The translations under genes and the position numbers were made by a program. Below the pieces are notes generated by a model. It was not told where the DNA came from. It did not search any database and saw only the letters and a list, made by a program, of their open reading frames with translations. From Nymphaea colorata (Eukaryota; Streptophyta; Magnoliopsida; Nymphaeales; Nymphaeaceae), in the NCBI RefSeq assembly GCF_008831285.2, contig NC_045142.1, positions 17,175,354-17,239,353 of the forward strand: a stretch of DNA of 64,000 bases, given 5' to 3'. Of this stretch, positions 37,301-47,820 are shown piece after piece; position 1 is the stretch's first letter, and each line of letters begins with the position of its first letter.

Positions 37301-37640
37301 TCGGGCATTAAGTGCATTTTCTCTTAGAAAAATCTTGAGAATTCAAAAAATAAAAAATGTAACAATAAAAATTTGAAAAATGTGAGTTTGTACTATTTTC
37401 CTATAAAACATTAATAAAAATTCAAAATAGACTGAAACCTCCAAAAAAGTAACACTTAAAAAGTTTTCTCAAAAACATGAAAAGCATGATATTTTCATTT
37501 TAGTGGGTTTTTTTTCAAAATATCGTAATTTTTCTTTTCAGATTTTCCATTTTCTTAACTTTCCCATTGGTTTCTTGCATTTTCAAACAAAATATACATA
37601 TTTGTGAGTTGTGACCATGAAAATAGGTAAAGCTAACTTT
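34300..37640. other. Unresolved region with scattered exon-like pieces, no gene called
   Basis: Fewer simple repeats than elsewhere. On the plus strand good acceptor-like sites precede short open pieces: gaatataatg.. at about 36,572 (EYNERQLHDKINMEA, 45 nt, then gtgatt) and cttgatgcacc.. at about 37,004 (LDAPVLPDVGSSQHVGHAYC, stop near 37069). They share a phase but I could not assemble a gene. Small tandem repeats occur at 36,381-36,460 (two 40-bp units) and about 35,766-35,812. Confidence 0.25.
36381..36460. repeat. Two-copy 40-bp tandem repeat
   Basis: The unit begins ttctttctgccttctaa and recurs 40 bp later with few changes. It lies in a T-rich tract. Confidence 0.75.
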
Positions 37641-37861
37641 ATTTTGAGTTTAAGAATGAATAGATGAAATCATGAAATTAGACAAAGCCTCTTCACAGAG
37701 TTCACGTGCAAACTGCTGATCCTCAAGAACCTCCCTACAGGAAAGATATTTGAGTGTGAAAACAGAAGCAGAGAAAGAGTACTAACCAATCAAAAGAAGG
37801 ACCAAAATGAAAAGTAAACAATGAACACCGACTTGCTTTTTACCTACCCTCATTCCTGAAA

Positions 37862-38094
37862 TTAGTCCAAGACTGATACGTCACCTATTTGCAGTTGGTT
37901 TAAATAAAGAGATGCTCTTTGTCTTGGCCTTTGTGCTAAATTGCTAATAGATGTCCAAGCACACAGAATCCTGACCTGTATAGTAAGGGAAAAGAGCACA
38001 TAAGAAATATGGCACTTTTCTAGTTGAACTTTGTTTTTCAAGGCAACTGATTGCCTTATGGTACTTACGAGGGCTAAAGTTATACAGCCACATA
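37862..38094 (-). other. Possible exon of the unresolved minus-strand gene
   Basis: The minus strand has a tatacag acceptor near 37,980, then 30 codons (VRILCAWTSISNLAQRPRQR...) to a potential gtgacg donor near 37,892. Only this frame is open. Its phase does not fit directly with the neighbouring candidate exon, so the call is weak. Confidence 0.2.
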
Positions 38095-38482
38095 CTAAGT
38101 CACATGGGTACGGATACTGTTCGGTACAGGTATGGATATATAGGTATAGACACGACAACTTTAGAAAATGTGGGTATGGGGGGACGGCAGGATATTCGTA
38201 TGTATACATGCAAAATAACACAAAAAAAACAAAATAAAAGCAACATTTAAATAAACAAGTGACATAAAATTATAAATGAAAACATTACATGTTAATGAAC
38301 AATAACTCAAAAAACAGAATCAAAACTGAGTTGGAAAAAATTAAATCAAGTAAAATTAAGAAGTTTGGATCAGTTTCGATAAAAAAAATACCCAAATGTG
38401 TCCAAGTACCCACTTTGGGCATGGGTACAACAATAAGGGTGCGTGAACCTTACTAAAGTACCCATGTGGCTTAGGTCACATA
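38087..38482. mobile_element. hAT-like MITE with 17-bp inverted ends
   Basis: The 380-bp element spans 38095-38474. The left terminus ctaagtcacatgggtac and the reverse complement of the right terminus (ctaagccacatgggtac) match at 16 of 17 bases. The flanks are gccacata (38087-38094) and gtcacata (38475-38482), an 8-bp direct repeat with one mismatch, as expected for an aged hAT insertion. The interior is AT-rich with gggtacgg/tatggatat phrases near the ends. It encodes nothing; the 119-codon minus frame crossing it is not a gene. Confidence 0.83.
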
Positions 38483-38812
38483 CTGATGAAATACAACAAG
38501 ATACTTTGGCACAAAGACTGGTCAAAATGAAAGCAGAATATTGGAGTCTACTGAAATCTTGAAACTGATATTAATGGAATACTTCACAGAAAATATCATG
38601 ATTGTTCTCCAATAACACAGATGCATTCACATACAGGGATGGATATCATTGTTGAGCCTGCAACTGACAGCACTAAGATATCCTTTTGTGGTACATGATT
38701 TTACTTTGAACATAAATTGGGAGGCTGAACAGTAGGAAATGCTTCTCAATTTGTAAGCTGTATGTATTTCGACCATTTTCAATTTCTAAGATGTCTCCAT
38801 GCACCAAATTCA

Positions 38813-39192
38813 AGAAATCCCAGTACAAAAAGCATTTACATATTACAACCTATGCTCTTCTACAGCTAGGTAAATGCATCATAATGACCCACTATAAGTT
38901 GCACGTTATGTAATCCAAAAGAGTGACAATGTTGACCCAAAAGGAAGCTACTAGTGTAATTGGTCACTTTGCATATAATTACATAATCTACTTGCAGTTT
39001 CTCCAGGCACCATTGGAGGTCATTTGAGAATTGCATAAGTATGGGTACTAGCTGCCTTGTGATACAATGTTAAACCAACTAGCAACATTCAGACATAAAA
39101 ACAAAGAAATTTTGCTCATCTTTTATCCAATCAGTAGAATGATAAAGAGTAAATATCACATTGATCAATAACAAGAACTGATAATATATTGA
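38813..39192. repeat. 380-bp dispersed duplication, copy A
   Basis: Identical to 40374-40753 except for about four substitutions and no gaps (about 99 per cent). It contains the 60-nt exon-like segment 38992-39051. Its flanks continue naturally on both sides, so this is taken as the source copy. Confidence 0.95.
38992..39051 (-). other. Candidate 60-nt exon (copy A)
   Basis: On the minus strand AG precedes 39051 and GTAGAT follows 38992. The 60 nt read as 20 sense codons in phase 0 (LVPILMQF, then SNDLQW, then CLEKLQ). A phase-symmetric length means inclusion or skipping would keep the reading frame. This is a proposal from splice sites and codons only. Confidence 0.3.
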
Positions 39193-40338
39193 ATGTAGGA
39201 TAATATAACCATGTAATTGTCGATGCGACCTTTCACAGTGACCCTCAGGTCCTATTCCCACTCATTTTTGAAAGCGGAGCTTATATTACAGGGGATAAAA
39301 AGTTAGTTCTTCAAGAAAAGCATAAATTTTACATGAAAATCTGAACAAGCATTTGCATTGTGACGGAGACTGTTGCTATAGAACAACATAATATAATTAT
39401 AAAACCTAACACTTATATTCAGCACAGATTTTTGCATGTGCAATCAATGTAAGCCCAACAATAAAACCATCAATAGGTACCTCAGTGATTTGCAGATTTA
39501 ATGCACCTAAAAGATCTATAAGTTTGAGTGTATCTTACATGAACAGCAGAAATAAATTGGAATTAAAGAAAACAAAAAGAGAAATAGCACACTAAATTAC
39601 CCAATTTAGATGGTTAAATTGTCAAACAGCCTTATTTGTACATTATCTAGGATTTATAGAATATGTCATCCACCAACTGTGCCATCTGGTGCTGTAAGTC
39701 ATCCGTTTAATAGATTCAACCACATATGTGGAACATGGGATGTATGTCAAACTTTAAAAACATCATGACATTTGGATGTGCAGATTGGACTTCATAACCC
39801 AATAAAGCTAAGACACAATCATCTTAAGAATCACATACATCCAATCTACAAGGAACACTGAAGACAATTTAACTTTTTTTAATTTTTTGAGATTGTTATT
39901 TTTTTAATGAAATTTAAAATTTTTGAAATATGCTGTGCATCTTATTCTTGTGCCCAATCAACACAAGTTAATATGCACTCTATAACAGCGTGTATATACT
40001 ATATAGATAACTGATCCAAATTCCTAACAACCCACTAGAGAGGGAATCAACAACTAGGTTTCTCATTGTATGCTCATAGTGCAAGACAGACCCAGTTGTC
40101 TGGGTTATTGCTCTCTCTTTCTGGATCCCCTTCACTAACACCCATCTGATGCATTGCATCAGGAGATCCGGGGATGCATATGTGACAGACCAGATTCCTT
40201 CAGCCAACCAGCCGGAGGAATCAAATTCTCTCTCTCTATACACACACACACACACACACAAAATCCTAAGCAACCCACCATTTTGACAACTCTGTCTTCT
40301 ATCTTTATCTCTCACTAAATGTAACTTAAGAGAATCTG

Positions 40339-40810
40339 GGAGGCTGGAGGAGAGTGAGGTTTTCAGGACTTGGAGAAATCCCAGTACAAAAAGCATTTAC
40401 AGATTACAACCTATGCTCTTCTACAGCTAGGTAAATACATCATAATGACCCACTATAAGTTGCACGTTATGTAATCCAAAAGAGTGACAATGTTTACCCA
40501 AAAGGAAGCTACTAGTGTAATTGGTCATTTTGCATATAATTACATAATCTACTTGCAGTTTCTCCAGGCACCATTGGAGGTCATTTGAGAATTGCATAAG
40601 TATGGGTACTAGCTGCCTTGTGATACAATGTTAAACCAACTAGCAACATTCAGACATAAAAACAAAGAAATTTTGCTCATCTTTTATCCAATCAGTAGAA
40701 TGATAAAGAGTAAATATCACATTGATCAATAACAAGAACTGATAATATATTGAGGAGGCTGGAGGAGAGTGAGGTTTTCAAGAAATCCCAGTACAAAAAG
40801 CATTTACAGA
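40339..40810. repeat. 380-bp duplication copy B within a composite local duplication
   Basis: Copy B is 40374-40753. A 27-bp word (ggaggctggaggagagtgag plus gttttca) lies just before it at 40339-40365 and directly after it at 40754-40780. The second occurrence is followed at 40781-40809 by the first ~30 bases of the duplicated unit (agaaatcccagtacaaaaag...). The layout suggests template switching during break repair rather than transposition: no inverted termini are present. Confidence 0.9.
40553..40612 (-). other. Candidate 60-nt exon (copy B)
   Basis: Sequence-identical to the candidate exon at 38992-39051, with the same AG and GT borders. If both are used, the protein would gain a repeated 20-residue segment without a frameshift. 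Confidence 0.25.
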
Positions 40811-41230
40811 TGTTCATCCCTATGCCTCCCAGATGTTATATTAGAGAGAGAGAGAGAGAGACAGAAAGAGAATGAAAAACCAAATCCCTCAACTAAATGT
40901 TGAGATGGCCCTCCCTTTTGAGTCCATCCCTATCCTCATTAAATGTTCAACAATGAGCACTTAATAAGGAGAGAGATAAACTTAAAAATCAAATTGTTAA
41001 GATTAGTAGAATTATCAATTAGGATTTAGTTTCCTCATATACAACTAACTCAAACAACTCCAATGAAATACTGCAGGAAGATAAGCTTCTGGCCAATGGC
41101 CATTTATTTCAAAAAATTGATATGTACAAGAAAAATAAGAGCATAGGAAGAGAACTGCAAAACATCAGACAATAAGAGCAGGAACTAGAAGCCTAGAACA
41201 CTGCCTCCTCACAAAAGAGGACTACCCGAA

Positions 41231-41395
41231 GGGGCCATTTGGAAATCGGCACAGTTTGTTACTCTTCCAAGAATATGCATAAAAAATTAGGGTACATTCA
41301 TGGAACATTGTGTTATAGTCTTACATGAATTGGCCCCAATTTTTAGGGTAGATTCACGGAACTGTAACAAACTGTTACCATTGCCAAACAGCCCC
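41231..41395. mobile_element. Foldback MITE family, best-preserved copy
   Basis: 165 bp. The 32-base termini, 41231-41262 (ggggccatttgg...) and the reverse complement of 41364-41395 (ggggctgtttgg...), match at 26 of 32 positions. The interior is itself largely an inverted repeat around gaattggccccaatttttag. No coding capacity and no clear target duplication. Confidence 0.75.
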
Positions 41396-42118
41396 TAAAA
41401 TAAAAGGACAACACAATACTGATTGCTGTTAGCCTGTTTTGTATCTAATCACCTCGTCAAAAAACCTCTTGATTCTTCTCCGAACTGTAATCGGAAAAGT
41501 TTGAAATTTAACCTGGAAATTCAATTGAAACAACTCACTCTCTCTTCCTCCTCTTGAACAGCTAGGATAATGTAATTAATGAGAAATGGGTAGTTGACAT
41601 GTTGCTAACAGAAAAGAAAGACAACAAGCTAAATACTTTTATAAAAAGACAGAAACACCCTTAAAAAGGTTGATCAACGACGCATCTCCACCATTCATTG
41701 AGAGCTGGTTGAGACGAGTTAACTGTGTGTGTGTGTGTGTGTGTTTCCATTAATATGTATATATATTAAATGCGCAACGAGACTCTGGTTCTATATATAT
41801 ATTTTCTGCAAGCATAGGGATGTAATGATATTGCGTATCATCAATATAGGAATTAATACAGAAATCGGTTCATTACCTATACTACCAGAAGGGCCCATGC
41901 GGCAGTAACGACAGAAGTTTAAAAACAAATGAGACCGAGGTGCCCTACATGCTGAATTCAATTGACCAACACAAAGACGGAATTACATACATCATCAGGA
42001 CATCTAAAATCGAGCACCAATTCCCATTTCGATAGAACCCCATCTCGGACAACAAATTGCCATCTCAAAAGGAAAAGAAGATAATAAGAAGACAAAGCAA
42101 GAAACCGGGCAACCTTAC

Positions 42119-42505
42119 CTATGGGAAGATAGAAAGAATCCAGCACCGGTCGGACCAAGCAATGGCATCTTCTTCAACCAGGAAGAGAACTTAAGAGCAC
42201 CTAAAACAGAGAAACACAGCAATCCCATTACCGAATTCGGCGAACATGGGATCTAAGAACCAAAAATAAAGGCCGAAAACGGGAGGGGTAGAGAACGACG
42301 AAGAAGCAGAGGATCGCCGATAAGTGAACCCAAAGAGTTCCGTCACCTAAAACATAGATGCAGCGAAGAGAGAGAGAGAGCCAGAGAGGGCAAAGAACTA
42401 TGAAGGCTGGCAACTCGGAAAAGGCCATCTGTACTTTTGAAGGTTGACGGTGACGGAGCGGGCTCGGGTCTCCGGGTCGGGATATCTGATGGGATCGTAT
42501 CTGGA
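42119..42505 (-). other. Putative 5' exon of the unresolved gene
   Basis: CT-rich, moderately GC-rich leader DNA downstream of a TATA-like site. Two tttag acceptor-like sites lie within it, so a short 5' intron is possible. It ends at a strong donor ag|gtaagg. A first ATG at 42428 opens 66 codons that stop at 42228. A later ATG at 42168 reads into the donor in phase 2. Confidence 0.4.
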
Positions 42506-42532
42506 CCCGGATTCATCCTCAAGATCCAACTC

Positions 42533-42538
42533 ATTATA
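42533..42538 (-). promoter_or_regulatory. TATA-like box of the unresolved minus-strand gene
   Basis: TATAAT on the minus strand within gtttataatgag, about 30 bases before a CT/GC-richer leader. Confidence 0.35.
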
Positions 42539-43007
42539 AACGATCTAATCTTTTTCCCCTTTCCACATGCTTTCAATTTTCAGTTATAATTAACCATTTT
42601 CTGGGAATTACTCAAATATTCGGCCGCATCTTCAGTGTCAATGATGACTCTACTGTCAAATAAGACTACGTTTGGCTTAATAAATTGCATCTAATCCAAA
42701 ACTTGGTTAGATTTATTTGATTTTTTAAAAAATGTTTTCCTGAATCTACCTCACCTCACTTTTTAGTGAATCTACCTCACCTTTTAAGGTAGATGCAAGG
42801 AAAATTACTATTCTCAAACATGCGCTAAAGGGTCTTGGTACACTAGTTTGGACCCAGTGACATCCTGTCTCTAGTTCAAGTGACCTAAAAACCAACCCCT
42901 TTGCGCAAGTTAAAGCATGCATTAGTCGACCACTAGCCTTAGAGTTTTACACCATTGGATAATTCAAGTGATATAGGTGCAAATCTCTTATATCAGTTAG
43001 GGATATC

Positions 43008-43400
43008 AACGGATCAGATTTGAATTGGATGTGTCATTAACCATATCCGTTTCTCGAACATTCACATATTCAGATTCAAATTTGATTTTGAAGACGAACG
43101 AATAAAAATGGTATCTGATTCTGAATCTGATATTTGATTTCTCAATCCGAATTTCGACATTCATATTCAAATCCAAATTTTAAACTGAATTTGGCTTATT
43201 TTCAAAATATAAGAGAACTAAACATACAATATTTGTTAAAAAATAAACCTGATCTGAATCCATATCTGATTGCAATCGGACATTTTTATATCCAAATCTT
43301 AATCCAGTCGAATGTCATTTCTTAAATTCAAATAGATCGGATTTGTGGATCGGATTGTTAATTTTCTTTCATATCCAACATTTTTGGAATAGTTTAGTAT
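43008..43400 (+). repeat. ATCCGAAT-rich MITE family, copy 4
   Basis: Starts tagggatatcaacggatcag, close to the left end of the 55.4-kb copy. It carries the family interior (attttcaaaatataag; aatgtcatttcttaaat; catatccaacatttttgg). The right end is decayed. Confidence 0.65.
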
Positions 43401-43404
43401 GATG

Positions 43405-44600
43405 ATATCCAACCCAAAACAAATATAAGAACATGCGGACGACCCAAACACGCACAAGACATTGCTGAAATGTGTTTTCAAAAATAAGATCTACTTTTGA
43501 ATTCGATTAATTGGAATCCGGTAAAGTTAGGATCTGACCCCAATCCAAACTGTTTACATCGCTACAGTCCTTCTCATGACTTTTCCAGGCAAACACAAAT
43601 AAGGAACACACCATGTTACTGGCACAAACTTTCCACAATGTAGCCGTTTGTTGTCAAACAATTCAGCTATCTCAAACACACTTGTTGACAAACAAGGGGG
43701 AGGCCTTCATGGTCCATGGCCCCACTTCAATTTGTTTTTAAAATTTACATGTAAATTTTAGAAAATTTTACTTATCATATATATAAAATTTGAAAAAATG
43801 ATATTTCGGTCTGTATCAAAATTTAGAAACTTTAATTTTTCCTCCGTAAAAAATTTCTGGTTCTGCCTGTGACAACACACATAAAAATTGAACCTGGAAC
43901 GTGCAGTCCATGAATCACAGATCCAACCATGTTCCACAGAGAGAGAGAGAGAGAGGAAGGAGGCTGAGACGTGCAATCCACGCATCGAAGGTTCAATTAG
44001 TTCCGATACACACTGGTTGGCAGGAGAGAGGGAGAGAGCCCACAAGATGGAAATTTACTGAAAAGAAAACTCTGGTAAGAAGGCACCACCAATCAACAAA
44101 GGCAATAGAAGAAACTAAAAACAACATAAGAGAAAAAATTAGCAAACAAAACCAGAACAAAAAAAAAAACATGAAGAAAAGAAACTAGAACAAGAACAAA
44201 AACAAGAAGAGGAGAGAGAGTTGATTAACCATATGGAGTAATGGCGATCAGGTGAACCGTTTGATTCATTAAAACCATTTAATGAATCTCAACTGGCTAT
44301 TTTCTTCAAAAGTTGTCATTTAAATACAAATAATGGAAAATGCAAGGTCAGATTTAAAAAAATGTCATTCATTACGCAACGGCCTTAATGTTCAGTATAT
44401 GCTTGCTTTTCAATATGCGTTCAACTTGACGTTTCTTAAAATGTGGGAGGATTATGATTGTACAAGGTGCTTTTGACTAGGCAAATATTTAAGAACTATA
44501 AAAGTTTTCTACTTGAATAAGTTAAACTACATTGCGGCATTGTTAGTAATCCCCTCTCAAAAGACCAATGGCCTCCTTTAGGTGTGTTCTAATTAAGCAA
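43405..44600. other. Intergenic, no gene seen
   Basis: Contains transposon-like phrases at 43.69-43.87 kb (aattttagaaaattttac..ttgaaaaaat, also seen at 51.9 kb) and short GA runs. The 95-codon frames at 43.76-44.19 kb consist largely of repeat translation. Confidence 0.45.
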
Positions 44601-44606
44601 TAGACG

Positions 44607-44772
44607 CTAAGAGGTAGTTTGGTAAAAAAAAAAAAAACATTTTATGAAAGTCTCATGCATCTAATATGCAGGTTCATAGACACTAGAATTATCGTTCAAG
44701 AAATCTGCTCCAATCTTTAGGACATATTTATGGGACACCACAAAGTACATTTCCTGCCAACCTACCCCTAAG
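44607..44772. repeat. Foldback MITE family, copy 4
   Basis: Left ctaagaggtagtttggtaaa; the reverse complement of the right end is cttaggggtaggttggcagg. The interior shows the family pattern, a tttatgaaagt..catgcat arm and an inverted atttatgggacacc arm. Confidence 0.6.
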
Positions 44773-44957
44773 AAACACATAAAAAAGGGATTCCTACAAT
44801 TTTATGCTATGCAAATCTTCTGCAGAAGCCGGTTATGTGTTCAACTCTCAAACACGAGACAATGCTTCAAGTGTATGCCATCAACCAAGCCGTCTATATT
44901 ATTGAGAGAGTGTTTTGTTTAGCAGTCTAATAACCTCGAACACAATTGTTAGTATGA

Positions 44958-45117
44958 CAAGGGGTTGGTTGGCAACAATAACACAATGTTACATGAACCT
45001 GCCTTAAAAATGAGGCAGATTCACAAAACATTTGTTACAGCATTTCATACTGTTCTCGTTTTTTGTGATCGATTCATGAGACAGTAACAATATATTATTG
45101 TTGCCAGACAGTCCTTG
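44958..45117. mobile_element. Foldback MITE family, copy 5
   Basis: 160 bp. Left caaggggttggttggcaaca; the reverse complement of the right end is caaggactgtctggcaacaa. The interior arms (gaggcagattcacaaaac / gatcgattcatgagacag) are inverted copies. Non-coding. A partial relative follows at 45.15-45.25 kb and a hAT-like fragment (gggcaactgcccacac) near 45.43 kb. Confidence 0.7.
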
Positions 45118-45479
45118 AGAGCTGACGAGTACAATAATAAATTGTTTCATAAAAATGTTTCAAAGATTAAGACAGATTCATAAAACAATATGTCACACTG
45201 TTCCATGAGTCCAACGAACAAATTATTACTGTTTTCATTTAGAAACATCCCCTGCATAGCAAATGTAAGCAACGGGGAGGCTAGGGAATAACGCAATATA
45301 AAAAGGCTGTCATAAAATACGTAGCTTAACTTTAGATCCTTTGAAAAATCTTAAAACACTTCAAATAAATAATACAAAATTGTGGGGCGCTAGTAGATAA
45401 CAAAGTGAATGGCATGAGGCCGTGTGGGCAACTGCCCACACAAGCGACTGCGGTTCCACCACTGTGATGCGGATGGCGC

Positions 45480-46990
45480 CCTAGTCAGTCCATCTTTATC
45501 TGTTTTGCAGTGTTTGATGGACAAACCCTGTTTGATTGGGCATGGTTTTCTACAGTTCTTAAAAAATGATATTATTCTTCAAACTTTATATATATATTAG
45601 TGGATTGATGTTACATCTGATTAGGAGGAGTGGCCATACCTGAGACCGTTGGTCCAGGTCGAGGTCATCCAAGTCTTTTTGGAATAGTCTAATGGTTGGA
45701 CGCCAGTAGTCATATTGTAATGTGCTTTTTTCAAGTCCACTTTTGAACTGGGGCAGATCGAAACTTCCAGCATTAGACTCTTGACTTTTTGTGTTTTAAT
45801 ATTTTTTTTGTGTTTTAATATTTTACAAAGTAACGCGTTTAGTCCTTTGCAAAATAATAACAAACAGATTTAAGTTACAAGTTTTTCATTTAACTACCTC
45901 AGATAAATCAGCATAACTCATTCCACACGTAGTTCAGATTTTATAAAATAAGTTTACTTAATTATCCCATAAAATTGAAGTCACAAATCGACTTGTTATT
46001 TATGTTTTCTTTTTTGCTGTTGTAGTTTTGGATATTTGGTGTACTTGAAACAATTCTAGAAAAAGTTAAATATTTATGAAATGTGTTAGGGTTTTTTTAT
46101 ATTTTGATTCATTTTATATATTTTTCACCAATTTTAAAATAAATTTTTTAATATGTTTGTCTGATTCGCAATTAGCAGTTCTCCCAATTCTATTCAGGAA
46201 TTGATTTGTTACAACACCCTGAAACTGGTTTTTCTAACTTTTTTCTCACGCTCTCACTTTTTTTTCTCTCCCTCTTTTCTTGTTGTTGGCTTTTTCCTTT
46301 CTACAATCAACTTCTTAGACCATAAGATAGAGGATCCTAGGGAGGAAAATAAACCCGAAAAAATAGTTTCAATTTAAGACTGGTTCTGCTAATTTCCCAT
46401 ATAAATATATATGAACTCACAATCATTTTTCTATGTTTTTACTTATTTTGTTGTAAAATCAACCATATGAATATGTTTTTCATAACCATAACATTATAAA
46501 TTCATATAAAGTTAGCTTTTCCTTAAGTGTATAACTAGAATTTTATGAAAATTAATAATCAAAATCAACGATGAATTTTTTGTTATGATACAATTTATCT
46601 AGTGTATGTGAAAAATACAGTTTTTCATTGATTTTCAATGTTTTAGACGTGGAGGATATGCATCCACATCTATAGACAGAAAAGGACATATCCCAGAATG
46701 CTTAGGTTAGTGATAATAACCAGAACTTTTCAAATAGATTATCAAAATATCTTTTCTGATCTACCATTATTGACATGATGCTAAGAGTCGCTTGGTAAGA
46801 AACATATATCAAGTCAATCATTTCTCAAATTTAAACTTCTTGTTTTAATCATGCAAAATTTCACGACTCTTATAACACCAAAATTTTTATTGAAGAAAAT
46901 ACAATGATTTTCGTAGAATTTTTAACAAGATAAATTAATTGATTTGGACGACTCCATTAACTGAATTGAGCCAGCTGTAGCCAGAATTAA
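45480..46990. other. Intergenic, no gene seen
   Basis: AT-rich DNA without recognisable elements. The 80-codon frame at 45621-45863 is unrecognised. Confidence 0.45.
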
Positions 46991-46996
46991 TATTAT

Positions 46997-46999
<3 letters not shown>

Positions 47000-47028
<29 letters not shown>
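47000..47028. repeat. (GA)n microsatellite
   Basis: A 29-bp GA run. Open frames of 86-105 codons around it at 46.92-47.26 kb read through the repeat; none is recognisable. Confidence 0.9.
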
Positions 47029-47030
<2 letters not shown>

Positions 47031-47820
47031 TGTAGGTTTACCCACAAAGCCAAGTGTAAGGAAATTGGTTGGAAAGTGCGACTCGAGCGTTGGAACAATG
47101 CAAACGATGACACGGAAGACTCTGTCACGCACCACGTCAAAGACAAAATGTTGGGTTTCAAACAGAAAATCAAAGATACAGCGAGAATCAAGTGCGACCG
47201 TGACCAACTGTTGACATCAAAGACAGTCCCTGATCTCATTAGCTTTCGTTTTCTTTAACAGCTAATGCATGTGAGAGTGATTGAAGGAGGGGCCGGCAGC
47301 CCATTCGCTTGAAACGGCTGGGGTAAGAGGACCCCTCTCTCTAGACTCTCATGGCCATGCACATGCATTGGCATATAATATTTGACATGGTTGCGCCTTC
47401 GTTTAAGATTTGAGAAGTGGAGTCCAACCAAGCGCCAGGATAGCACAGCTCAGCATACAAAAAAAAAAAAGAGTATTTGAGAAGCAGCTAATATGTGTGT
47501 GGGTGTCTCTCTCTATAAGTTAACTGTCACTTGAATCAGTGACTATCTGAAAAGGGTTGCTTTCAGAATTAATCTACAAAAGTTGAGTAGTCCAAATAAA
47601 TATTAATTGACTAAATACAGTCTCCAAAGAAACAAATAAAAAAAAAACCATAACGTCACAGGCTCGCAACATGCATGCGGAGTGGTTTCAGTATTATACC
47701 ATGACAAGCAGATACGAAAAATCTAGAATTTACTCCAAAGAAAGCATCAGAAAACCAATAGCTTACACGTTTTGATGGTCAACGAGTGAAATGGTTCCTC
47801 TCTCACTGTGATGTTGGTGA

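Larger units (their letters stand above)
37650..42505 (-). other. Candidate multi-exon gene on the minus strand, product unknown
   Basis: Several independent signs point to an unassembled gene read leftward. (1) A TATA-like site at 42533-42538 and a CT-rich leader lead to an exon with donor AG|GTAAGG at 42119/42118; an ATG at 42168 would give MPLLGPTGAGFFLSSH. (2) A 60-nt exon-like segment with AG and GT borders sits at 38992-39051 and is duplicated at 40553-40612 (LVPILMQF...CLEKLQ). (3) A strong acceptor (tttcctgtag) at 37735 opens a frame EVLEDQQFARELCEEALSNF that stops at 37650-37652. (4) The frame at about 39,407-39,530 (LIDLLGALNLQITEV...) looks coding. I could not join them in one frame and do not recognise the protein. 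Lineage-specific gene, pseudogene and non-coding transcript all remain possible. Confidence 0.35.

Noticed and set aside
37862-38221. 119-codon minus frame as one gene
   Set aside because: Its N-terminal part lies inside the hAT-like MITE at 38095-38474; only the distal part was kept as a weak candidate exon.
39980-40396. 138-codon minus frame
   Set aside because: It reads through a CA/CT microsatellite (CVCVCV, RERE) and matches no domain I know.
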